Shown here piece by piece: positions 1 to 9,066 of a DNA stretch of 64,000 bases (positions within the stretch are counted from its first letter, which is position 1; every line of letters starts with the position of its first letter). Position numbers and translations under genes: made by a program. Below the pieces are notes generated by a model. That model was not told where the DNA came from. It did no database searches and saw only the letters and a list, made by a program, of their open reading frames with translations. The stretch is from Aralia elata. Its lineage: Eukaryota; Streptophyta; Magnoliopsida; Apiales; Araliaceae. Location: NCBI GenBank assembly GCA_034770075.1, contig CM068388.1, positions 69,736,889 through 69,800,888 of the forward strand, in the 5' to 3' direction.

Positions 1-739
1 AGGAAAAATCAAGTGGCAGGAGATAAATTCTTATCGCCAACACATCGGCAACAAAAAAGTAAATAGGCGGGATTTTTTCCCCACCAACGAATTAGCAATG
101 AAATTTTTCAATGGCCTATGAATTTCGTTAAAAAAAATAAAGTCCTTCACAAACTGCAACGAATGACAAATTTTGTTGTTAAACATGCATTTTTGCCAAC
201 GACTTTATAAGTCGTTACCTAAAAAATCGTTGGCGAATGTCCTTTTTTTTGTAATGTTTCCTAACCTTTCTTTGTAACTTCTTTGGAGCCCTTAACAACA
301 ATATTATTTCATTGATGCCTAACACACATTTTTTTTCCAAATCATCCTGAAATTATATCTTCATATTCCTTCAATCATCTTAACCACTTTCTCTTTTTCC
401 TATTCCACTCCTTTTGACTAGTTTCACTCTTCTCACCTTATAATCTACAAATTTCTAAAAAAAAATCCTCCTAGGAGAAACTGGAGCGGTAGTTGCTTTT
501 GAAAGAGAAACTGCAATCAAGCTTTGCACTAAGGGATTTCAATGCCTTAGTTCTTCCCTATAGACATATTAATGGTTGTTAGGAGCAGGTGCTTGCCCTT
601 CCTTAGTTGGTTGGGAATTCTCTCGTTCCTTGGTCAAAGACTTGGTGGTTGGATGTGGGATCTACTCCACGAGGAACGGTACAGACGTAGATGATATCAT
701 CACGACCTCTCTTTTTGTACCGTTAAGGATGCTTAACGC
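1..739. other. Intergenic/repeat debris, no gene recognised
   Basis: I see no convincing gene here. An 8-bp inverted repeat with a 3-base loop lies at 198-216 (AACGACTT, TAT, AAGTCGTT), in a stretch (about 30-240) that repeats variants of the words CCAACGA and CGTTGGCGAA. Such subterminal motif clusters occur in plant DNA transposons, but no terminal repeats or target duplication are visible, so the class stays open. The reading frame at 576-818 is probably an antisense shadow of the gypsy debris that follows. Confidence 0.4.
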
Positions 740-1326
740 CACTTCGCCAACTGGCATTACCTATCACTTCTTTCAATTATGGCACCGTAGGTACCCGTAC
801 TCTCTCTCCAAATCTTAGCATTCCGTACTTATCCACCTTGAACTTGTCACATTCATTTCCTGCTATTCGCTTCCTTATTCGGCCATAATCCAGCCTTATT
901 AATGATGAACTTCTCATCTTCTTTCTCATTTATATGTTTATTTATTTCCTAATAACGTTGGATGAACTCTCATCACAATAGTTTCTCCATCCAATTTTTT
1001 GGATACTTCACTTCCATTTCTAACTTCTCATACTCTTATAGCAACTTCTTAACTTTGTCTAATAAAGTTGGACGAGTTTCCATCATAAACAGCTTCTCCT
1101 CAAAATCCTTTAGATACATTATCTCAATCTCAGATCTTTAATGCAAAACTACTGTTGCTAACTCCAAATCATACATAGGATAATTCATCTCATAATTTCT
1201 TAATTATCGCGACACATACGCAATCACCTTCTCATGATGCATCTAACACAATCTAACCTCTATGTGAGGCATTACTATAACTGTAAATTCACCAGTATTA
1301 TCTGGTAAAGATAACATTGGGACCAT
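740..1326 (-). pseudogene. Decayed Ty3/gypsy RNase H-integrase fragment
   Basis: Read on the minus strand, this is a heavily mutated piece of Ty3/gypsy pol. Near 1326-1260 the frame resembles the LPDNTGEFTV stretch at the start of gypsy RNase H. Near 1195-1150 it gives a VIAYVSR..L..YE-like stretch followed by YPMYDLELA, a typical gypsy RNase H pattern. Around 1090-1040 comes a TRPTLLDKVKK-like linker, and near 840-770 a KVDKYGMLRFGERV-like stretch from the region before the integrase zinc finger. Stops and frameshifts are frequent, so it cannot encode a protein. The linker word also appears on the same strand in E7 near 57010-57040, which suggests a related chromovirus source. No LTR belonging to this fragment is visible. 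Confidence 0.65.
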
Positions 1327-1332
1327 ACTCAA

Positions 1333-1628
1333 TGTAAGACCCCGACTTTTATGAAATAAAAATTTAATTTTCTTATAATTCTTATTCTAAACAGTAAGGT
1401 GTAAATTGATAAAATGATAAAGTTAAGGGTTATATGTGCAAATTATCAGATAAATTATTTTTGGGGAATATTCTTTCTATCGAAAAGTACAACGGAGCCG
1501 AAATAACCAATCATTGGTGGCCCCATAACGACTAATTGTCGGATACTGAAAGCGACATAAATAACATTTTTATAAAAATTGCCAACGTTATTATCACTTG
1601 AAATAGTTGAAATCCCCGGTAATAAAAG
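1333..1628 (+). repeat. Partial LTR fragment beginning TGTAAGACCC
   Basis: This starts with TGTAAGACCC followed by an AT-rich tract. The same beginning, including a nearby AATTTAATTTTC word, is seen on the minus strand at the right end of E6 (about 52805-52750). I read it as the 5' part of an LTR of that family, cut at 1629 by the insertion of E1. Its start directly abuts the decayed gypsy fragment, so it may itself have inserted there. No second end is visible. Confidence 0.45.
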
Positions 1629-2190
1629 TGATAGGAGCATAATATTTGATTATTTTTATTCCTTTATGCTTAGTTTAGTTGCATGTTATCTGTTATATGA
1701 ATTGAATTAAGGTGTTTATAGATCTTTGGAGGAATTAGAGTGATTTGGTGAATTATGGAGTCTAATGCTGAATTTTATGTTGTTTTGCAGAAATACTCTA
1801 CGATTAGCATTAGTACTCTACTATCTCAAGAAGGATAAGGCAGAGTCACTCGACGATTTGATATAGTACTCTACGTTCGTAGAGTGGGAGCTTTACGACT
1901 GGGTGGCTGTGAACTCTACGATGGTGCTGTTTACTCGACGATTGTCCCAAGTCTACTCTACGAAGTGATGGTGCAGAGTTTCACTCTACGTTTATTTACA
2001 CTACGATTGTTGTAAGACTGTTACTTTACGATTTTGGTAAATATGCAGATTTTCTATTCTGAGTAGGATTTGAGTTACTGGGATGATAGAGTTCGACTTG
2101 TATGAGGATTTGGAGATGGGATTACAATCTTACATGGAAAGTATCATTGATTATGGGAAGTAGAGTTTAATATGGAATCTGAGTTAAAGC
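1629..2190 (+). repeat. E1 5' LTR, truncated at its 3' side
   Basis: This matches 38164 to about 38745 base for base with few changes. The match ends abruptly after GAGTTAAAGCT; from there this copy continues in gag sequence, while the 3' LTR continues for about 550 further bases. Compared with the 3' copy it lacks one roughly 20-base unit near 1965, inside the CTCTACG array. The lost part contained the TATA box seen in the 3' copy. Confidence 0.85.
1795..2035 (+). repeat. ACTCTACGAT word array in E1 5' LTR
   Basis: About ten variants of ACTCTACGAT (also ACTCGACGAT, ACTTTACGAT) are spaced roughly 20-35 bases apart with unrelated sequence between them. At 1868-1885 the word and its complement lie back to back with a TT loop, giving an 8-bp perfect stem. 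The same array is present in the 3' LTR at about 38330-38590. Confidence 0.85.
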
Positions 2191-2219
2191 TGAAAGAATT
2201 TTATGTGGTGTGTTCCACT

Positions 2220-3496
2220 ATGACGCCACATGGAATAACTGAGGAGCAGATCAAGCTTAGAATCTTTCCTCTCTCACTGATAGATTTGGCAAAAGATTAG
2301 TTGTATTACTTACCATCAGGTACAATCTAATCATAGAATGACATGAAGAAGCTATTCTTAGAAAAGTATTTTCCTGCTTCAAGAGTAGCCAATATAAGAA
2401 ATGAGATCTGTGCAATCAGGCAGTTCAGTGGGGAAACACTCTACGAATGCTGGGAAAGATTCAAGAAGCTTTGCTCTAGCTGCCCACCTCACCAAATAGA
2501 TGACCAACACCTGATCCAGTATTTCTATGAAGGATTGGTACTAATGGACAGAAGTATGATTGATGCTGCTAGCGGAGGAGCATTGGTTGACAAGACTCTA
2601 GAGGCTATAAAGAATTTGATTGCCAATATGGCCGCAAACTCACAACAATATGGAACTAGAATGAATCATGCACCACAAAAGGTAAATGAGGTGAGTACTT
2701 GTGGTCATGAACAACAAATTTCTGAACTAACTACTTTGGTGAGACAATTATTTGCAGGAAATAAGCAAGTTGCAAAGGCTTGTGGAATTTGCTTGCAATC
2801 AAACCATAGCACGGATGCATGCCCCACACTGCAAGAAGATGAAACCATGCAGTAGGCTAATACAATGGGAAATTACCAAACACAACCTCAGAAAAGATAT
2901 GATCCTTACTCGAACACTTATAATCCAGGATAGAAGGATCACCCCAATCTGAGTTATGGAGGAAATAGACCACCTGCACCACCTGTCTTTCCACCTAGGT
3001 AGCAAGGCTTTCAACCAGTTCAATACCAACCTAAAACAGCAACACTAGTACATTCTGAAACTTCCATGGAAGAGATGTTCAAAGCACTGATGCGACAGAT
3101 ATAAAAGTTCATGAATAACACTCAACAATTCATGAACCAGACACAACAATTCCAGTATGAGACAAAGACTTCAGTCCAGGATTTGAGAAATCAGTTGGGT
3201 CAGGTTGGAACCACAGTAGGGAAATTGGAATCTTAAGGCTCAAGAAAATTTTCATCTGAAATAGTTGTGAATCCAAAGGAGAATGCAAGTGCCATTACAC
3301 TAAGGAGTGGGAAAGAGTTGGAAGTGCCCAAAGCTATTGCAGACTTTGATGAAGAAAAAGTTAAGGAGGAAGCTGAACCAACTAGGGTAAGTCCTAACTC
3401 TGTGATTTCAGTTAAAACTAATCCTTTACCTTTTCCACCTAGAAATCACAGGACTTCAAGGAAAGGTGAGCAAGAGAATGAGATTTTGGAGACCTT
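2220..3496 (+). pseudogene. E1 gag (capsid/nucleocapsid), broken
   Basis: Gag of an Athila-like element, which would form the virus-like particle and bind element RNA. The frame enters gag mid-domain just upstream of 2220, with TPHGITEEQIKLR at its start, so the N-terminus is missing. It continues through FPASRVANIRNEICAI, GETLYECWERF and LIQYFYEGL. A cysteine motif, CGICLQSNHSTDAC, spans about 2779-2820 and fits CX2CX4-5HX4C. In one frame from 2220 to 3236 there are eight stops: TAG at 2298, 2334, 2853, 2931 and 3000, and TAA at 2328, 3102 and 3234. All can be explained by single C-to-T or G-to-A changes of CAG, CAA or TGG. A one-base insertion near 3497 shifts the frame into the protease part. 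Confidence 0.85.
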
Positions 3497-4053
3497 TCAG
3501 AAAGGTGGAAGTCATTATACCATTGTTAGATGCAATCAAACAGGTGCCAAGATATGCTAAATTTTTGAAAGAGCTGTGCACTAACAAAAGAAAGTTAAAA
3601 GATGATAAAAGAGTCACTGTTAGAGAGAATGTATCAGTAGTGCTGCAAAGAAAGATGCCACCTAAATGCAAGGATCCAAGCATGTTCACCATACCATGTA
3701 GGATAGGTAACACCAGGTTTGAGAAAGCTATGTTAGATTTAGGAGCCTCAATTAATGTCATGCCTTTATCTATATTTGCTTCTTTAAATCTAGGTCCTTT
3801 AAAACAAACTGGTGTTATTATTCAACTGGCTGATAGGACTAACACCTACCCTCAAAGGGTAATTGAGGATGTTTTAGTACAGGTGAATGAGCTAATCTTT
3901 CCTGCAAACTTTTACATAGTGGATATGGAAGATGACACATCTCTAAATCCTACACATATCTTGTTAGGAAGGCCATTTTTGAAAATAGCAAGAACTATGA
4001 TTGATGTACATAATGGGACCTTAACCATGGATTTTGATGGAGAGAAGATTTAG
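3497..4053 (+). pseudogene. E1 gag C-terminus and aspartic protease
   Basis: This continues the gag-pol reading one frame over. Early residues read VEVIIPLLDAIKQVPRYAK, a conserved Athila stretch before the protease. The aspartic protease signature LDLGASINVMP lies at about 3734-3766; DLGAS is the Athila form of the retroviral D-S/T-G active site. The flap side reads VIIQLADR, and ILLGRPFLKIA is the second conserved protease motif (hydrophobic-LLGR). In retroelements this enzyme cuts the polyprotein. The stretch is free of stops for about 185 codons, ending at TAG 4051-4053. The active-site aspartate is present, but the surrounding polyprotein is broken. Confidence 0.85.
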
Positions 4054-5465
4054 TTCAATATATATGAGGCAATGAGGTACCCTAGTGATATTAATCCAGT
4101 TTTTGCTATTGATGTGATTGATTCTCTAGTGCAGCACTCTTTTGAACACATACATAGGGAAGGTTTTGAAGTTGCCATTACTAACAGCTTGGAGATAGAC
4201 AAAGAAGAAGAAGTTGAGCAAAACTAAGAATTGAAGGAGACTGTGGCTGAATTGCATTCCTTGCCCAAAATTTAAGATAAGTATGCAGTCAATTCTATTC
4301 AATTACCTGCCACTCATCAAAAATTGTTATCATCTGTTATGCAGGCCCCAACCTTAGATTTGAAGCCATTACCTGTGCACTTGAAGTATGCATACCTAGG
4401 GACTGATGATACATTACCGGTGATAATTACTAGTAACCTAACTAAAGTGCAGGAAGAAAATTTTCTCAGAATTTTTAGGGATCACATCACTGTTTTTGGT
4501 TAGACAATAGTAGATTTAAAAGTATAAGCCCAACAATGTGTATGCATAGAATTCTTTTGGAAGAAGGAGTCAAGAAGGCTGAATCCACCCATGATGGAGA
4601 TAGTCAAGAAAGAAGTTTTGAAGTTGCTAGATGCAGGCATAATATACCCCATCTCAGATAGTCAATGGGTGAGTCCAGTCCAAGTAGTACCAAAGAAGTC
4701 TGGAATCACAGTCATCAAGAATGACAACAATGAGCTGGTGCTAACAAGAATGCAGACAGGATGAAGAGTGTGCATTGATTACAGGAAGCTGAATGCAGTA
4801 ACTAGAAAAGGCCACTTTCCTCTTCCTTTTATTGATCATATGTTAGAAAGATTGGCAGGCCATGCTTATTATTGTTTTCTAGATGGTTTTTCAGGTTACA
4901 ACCAAATTGTAATTGCACCAGAAGACTAGGAGAAGACCACATTCACATGCCTATTTGGAACTTTTGCTTATAGGAGAATGTCTTTTGGCTTGTGTAATGC
5001 ACCAGGTACTTTTCAAAGAGGCATGGTAAGTATTTTCTCTGATCTTTTAGAGAACTGCATTGAGATTTTTATGGATGATTTCACAATACATGGTGAGTCT
5101 TTGGATGCTTATTTAGACAATTTGACTAAAGTACTTAATAGATGTTTGGAAACAAATCTTGTTCTTAATGGGGAGAAATGTCATTTTCTGGTAGAACAAG
5201 GAATAGTACTTGGCCATGTAGTTTCAGCTAGAGGATTAGAAGTTAATAAAGCTAAAATAGAAATCATTACTGCATTGCCTTACCCTGTAAAAGAGCAGGA
5301 GATTCGTTCTTTTCTTGGTCATGCAGGTTTCTATAATAGGTTTATCAAGGATTTTTCATAAATAACATTGCCATTATGCAAATTGTTGTAGAAAGATATG
5401 GAGTTCCAGTTTACTGATGAATGCAAGGAGGCTTTTGACAAATTGAAGAAACTGCTAACCTCAGC
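4054..5465 (+). pseudogene. E1 reverse transcriptase, broken
   Basis: A Ty3/gypsy reverse transcriptase, which copies element RNA into DNA. Seen in order: RLNPPMMEIVKKEVLKLLDAG (about 4577-4640), SPVQVVPKKSG (4673-4705), VCIDYRKLNA (4768-4797), FLDGFSGYNQIVIAP (from about 4877) carrying the first catalytic Asp, MSFGLCNAPGTFQ (4978-5016), FMDDF (5068-5082) with both catalytic aspartates intact, and LGHVVSARGL (from about 5209). The uninterrupted part is 4978-5361. Stops occur in frame, for example TAG near 4501, TGA near 4762 and TAG near 4927. A frameshift near 4520-4530 separates the N-terminal part from the palm domain. It is not functional. Confidence 0.88.
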
Positions 5466-5989
5466 ACAATGATCCAACCACTAAAGTGGATGTTTCCTTT
5501 TGAAATTATGTGTGATGCTAGAAATTATGCAGTAGGAGCTGTATTGGGCCAAAGAATCAATAAAACTGTCCATGCTATTTACTATGCTTCCAGAACATTG
5601 AATGTTGCTCAGATAAACTACTCTACGACTGAGAAAGAATTGTTATCAGTTGTTTTTGCTTTGGATAAATTTAGATCATATTTACTTGGTACTAAAGTTG
5701 TTGTTTACTCTGATCATGTTGCTCTTAAGTACTTGCTAACCAAGAAGGAATCCAAGCCTAGAATCATTAGGTGGATTTTGTTGCCGCAAGAGTTTGACTT
5801 TGAGATAAAAGACAAGAAGGGAGCTGAAAACTTAGTAGTAGACCATTTGAGCAGAATAATCAAGGAGGACGAGACACTCCCATTATAAGATTCTTTCCCA
5901 GATGAGTACTTGTTTTCTATTGATAGTGCTTTTCCTTGGTATGCTAAGATTGTTAATTATTTAGCCAATGACTTTGTCCCAAAAGAATA
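5466..5989 (+). pseudogene. E1 RNase H, cut by E2
   Basis: The Ty3/gypsy RNase H domain, which removes the RNA strand during reverse transcription. The stretch 5469-5888 is open and reads FEIMCDARNYAVGAVLGQ (DA at the first catalytic position), IYYASRTLN, STTEKELLSVVFALDKFRSYL (the E-L-L motif), VVYSDHVALKYLL (the S-D-H motif) and LVVDHLSR near the end. All three acidic positions look intact. The frame continues after a stop at 5886 to about 5984, where E2 is inserted. Upstream, a frameshift near 5465 separates it from RT. The pol frame resumes at 36146, downstream of E2. Confidence 0.88.
5985..5989. repeat. Left target-site duplication of E2 (GAATA)
   Basis: GAATA directly precedes the TGTTGGG start of E2 and is repeated exactly after its end at 36141-36145. 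The two flanks join as E1 pol sequence, which supports a single insertion event. Confidence 0.95.
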
Positions 5990-6378
5990 TGTTGGGAATC
6001 AACATGTGATTGTTAAGCTCATTATGATAGGGGAAGAATGTTATAAGATCTATATGTGATTACCTTTGTTCATTATATGTGATTTGATTGATGACAAAAT
6101 GATAAGAAAAACATTCATACTGTTAAAGTCTTGTAAAGTCCTTAATGAAATATATGTACAAGGATTTAGAAGATTAAGTATGTTAGGTTGATCTAAACTG
6201 AATGAATATCTATCTGATCAAAGCATGCTTGTAATATTAGGCTTTGTAAAGTCCTTAATTGAATATGATGTACAAGGACTTAGAATAGAATATAAGAAGA
6301 TCAAACTTGTTAGGTTGATCTTATGCACTGAAATGTCATATGTACAAACAAGGGCCAGACTGATCACAGAACATTGCA

Positions 6379-7610
6379 CTGACTAAGTGAAAGATCGTAG
6401 AGCAGTCAGTCAACATCGCAGAGCCAAGTATGCCATCACAGGGTTTGCTAGCAAAATATAGAGAAAAACTCGGCAGGACGTAGAGCTCTTTCGGCAGAAC
6501 ATAAAGCACTCTCGGCAGGACGCAGAGTGTTCTCGGCAGAAAGTAAAGTACTCTCGGTAGGACGTAGAGTTGCCTCGGCATGTAGTGCTAAAATCCAAGA
6601 TCGTAGAGTCTGTCAGGCAAGCACAGAAACAGGCTCGGCAGATCGTAGAGCTCACTTGGCTGCATTTACTAGGCATCGTAGAGCCGCGTATATCAACGCA
6701 AACCTTGCAAAGCAATCGTAGAGGTACCTCGACAAAACAAGAAGCTCACTTAGAATCGTAGAGTATGAAATGCAAAGAGGAAATCAGTGTGCTAATATGG
6801 GTTCGTAGAGTTAGTCTAAGGTTAAACACTCTACGACTCCCATGAAAAGTCTACAAATGAGCAACAACGTAGAACGGTCGCTGCTGAAATACCCAAAGTT
6901 ACAGTGGCAATCTTCAAGACTACCAAGCAAGCTGAGCATGAGCCATCAGACATGTAAGGATCTCTGAGCACAACCAAAGCATCAAGTCATAACAGAGATC
7001 ATAGGACAAGCTCAAGTAATCACTCTACGATCTATCAAGACTCTAGACCTGCATCAAAGATAAAGGTCGTAGAGTAGGAAAGTTCAACAAAATCAAGTGA
7101 TCGTAGAGTTGAGTCTAAGACAACAGAAGCACTCTAGCAGTCTCAGCAAAACAAAGCAAAAAGATCATAAAGCAGCACTCTATGACATAAGGAGGAATGT
7201 CTGAAGATTAAGTAGAAAAGTCCTCTACATCAAAGGTGCCACAGCAAACAGAAGATCATAGAGTAGTCCTCTATGACACAGCAGAAGAGCCAACACCTAT
7301 AGAACATAGAGCAGTCCTCTATAATAAGCACACTGCAGCAATGACTCAACGAAGATCATAATGCTATGCTCTGGGAACGAAAAGCCAAATGGGATCATAG
7401 AGCATAAGGGAACACAAACTGCAGCGAGAAGCACATCAAAGAGCAAATGCAAGTATAGTCAGCCACTCTACGAACTGCAAGAGAACACAAGGCCACAACT
7501 GAAGGTAGCAGTAAACTCTACGATCAAAGGCAACCGTCTTCTGTTAGAAGTAAGCAGTTCACTCTACGATCAAATATTCAGGCTAAACCTAAGATGATCA
7601 TAGAGCAAGT
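6379..7610 (+). repeat. Dense TCGTAGAG / CTCTACGA word array in E2 5' LTR
   Basis: Dozens of exact or near copies of ATCGTAGAGT (commonly GATCGTAGAG) are scattered at about 20-60 base intervals. A minority are in the complementary orientation (ACTCTACGAT near 6830, 7020, 7465, 7512 and 7560). The sequence between words is not repeated. The same array is kept in the 3' LTR (about 24250-25465). The word spacing is too irregular for a satellite. Confidence 0.88.
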
Positions 7611-7690
7611 AAGAAAGTGCCAACTAGATGAATAAGGTTAGAGCACTCACGGTTGCTATTCCAAGATGAGCGGCTGAATAAATAAAGGAG

Positions 7691-7698
7691 TATAAAAT
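7691..7698 (+). promoter_or_regulatory. TATA-like box of E2 5' LTR
   Basis: TATAAAAT in an otherwise mixed-composition part of the LTR, also present in the 3' LTR at 34795-34802. Transcription would start roughly 30 bases downstream, placing the word array upstream in U3 and the TGCTG hairpins downstream in the transcribed part. Confidence 0.5.
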
Positions 7699-8410
7699 GT
7701 AACCAAAATCGAGTGGAGGTCCAACAGTCATATCTGCAGTAGTCAACAAACAGCGCATGTGGCTCCACTATCTTGGTACCAGCTAATGGATGCTGACTCA
7801 GCCATCACTAGCAGACTTAGGGAAGTAAAATACTTAGTGGTACAATAAACAAGTCTGCAGAAAATAGTCTCCAACGGAAAGAAGTGCAACGAGAAGATAT
7901 CAACAACAAGCTTTCAACGGGAATAAAATGGAGGACTACAAAAGAGAAAACAACACTCGAATATGGGTGTGTTGTTGATATACAGTAAGCAAGAGAGCAA
8001 GAACACTGATTGTACAAACAGCTAGAAGCTTTACTGCAACATGAGAGGTATGCCAAAGGGCTGGCATACGAGCTAATAGTCGAATGACAAAGAAGCCAAG
8101 ATCTAGAGTAACCAAATCCAGAATGGACAACTCTATGATCAAGCAAGGAACACCATGTGCTGAATAGACAAAGGAGTGACTTGGAAAAGTCAACAAGTGT
8201 TCAAATGGAAGTGACTATCTGCATCTGCTATGTACTAGAAGAAGGAAGGGCTTCAATGACCATCATCATCAGTATCCAGAAGAAGATCACTAACAGTTGC
8301 CAAATACCAAAAGATGAAGGAGATCAAAGTTCATCTTAGCAGCACAACCCAACAAACTATCAACACACCAAAGAGGGCGAAGCGTCCTTGTCTTAAGTGA
8401 CTAAATAAAG

Positions 8411-8543
8411 TCAAGTCTGCTGGACTTACTGAGTACCGGAGGGTAAAAGAGATTCTAAGTCTGCTGGGCTTAGTCTACAGGTTCCAAGGCTGCTGGCCTT
8501 GAAGGGTTCTTTATGAACTGGGTTTCCAAGTCTGCTGGACTTG
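8411..8543 (+). repeat. Series of hairpins with TGCTG loop in E2 5' LTR
   Basis: Four inverted repeats share the central TGCTG: AAGTC/GACTT at 8413-8427, CTAAGTC/GGCTTAG at 8455-8473, CAAGGC/GCCTTG at 8485-8501 and CAAGTC/GACTTG at 8527-8543. One stem position changes in a paired manner (T-A, T-G, G-C). Degenerate copies (for example GTCTGCAGGAC) continue to about 8700 with the words GAGGAGGG and GGATCCTTG. The 3' LTR keeps the series at about 35516-35790. Confidence 0.75.
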
Positions 8544-9054
8544 AAGAGGGTCATAGGATCCTTGTCCGAGGGACTAAAAACAACTCAATGTCTGCAGGAC
8601 TCAAGAGGGGTCAGAGGATCTGTGTCTGTAGGACTTGAGGAGGGTTATAGGATCCTTGCCTTTGTGGCTAAAAATAACTCTTGTCTGCTGGACTTGAGGA
8701 GGGCGTAGAGTCCTTGTCTTTGTGACTAAAACATTTAGTGGATTCCTACATGTTGAAGTAGAAGAGTGGAGTAGGAGTTATTCAGTCTCTGAACCACTTA
8801 AAATCTCATGTGTTATTTACTTTATGTCATTTACCTTATGTACATTAACTCTTATACATGTTGTCAACCATATCGAAGATTTACTCATTGAACTAAGATT
8901 ATGCTTGTATCTTTAAAGGGGCTTTTAAAGTATATTCCACTGTACATGAATTGATTTTGTTAACTGTTATACTTTCATTAATAAATTGAAAAAGTTTTAA
9001 AGATCTATTCAACCCCCCTTCTAGATCATTATTATGTCCCTGGGAACTAATAAT

Positions 9055-9066
9055 TGGTATCAGAGC
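9055..9066 (+). promoter_or_regulatory. E2 primer-binding site (initiator Met tRNA)
   Basis: TGGTATCAGAGC, two bases after the 5' LTR end, is complementary to the 3' end of plant initiator methionine tRNA and is the usual start of minus-strand DNA synthesis. Confidence 0.93.

Larger units (their letters stand above)
5990..9052 (+). repeat. E2 5' LTR (3063 bp)
   Basis: It starts TGTTGGGAATC and ends GGAACTAATA, where the 3' copy ends GGAACTAACA, so the terminal CA has mutated to TA here. It contains the GTAGAG word array (6379-7610), a TATA-like box (7691-7698) and a hairpin series (8411-8543) with weaker repeats to about 8710. It carries no gene. The short frames in it are not conserved between the two LTR copies as coding units. 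Confidence 0.93.

Noticed and set aside
576..818. 80-codon plus-strand frame as a host gene
   Set aside because: It overlaps antisense to gypsy pol remnants and has no recognisable feature.
6379..7610. Possible CRISPR array or satellite (regular short words)
   Set aside because: Words are about 10 bases, diverged, in both orientations and irregularly spaced, and the sequence lies within an LTR duplicated at the other end of the element; no cas genes, and the genome is plant-like.
7817..8196. Ser/Cys-rich minus-strand frames in the E2 LTR
   Set aside because: Antisense readings in LTR sequence; the partner LTR does not keep the same frame throughout, and no domain is seen.
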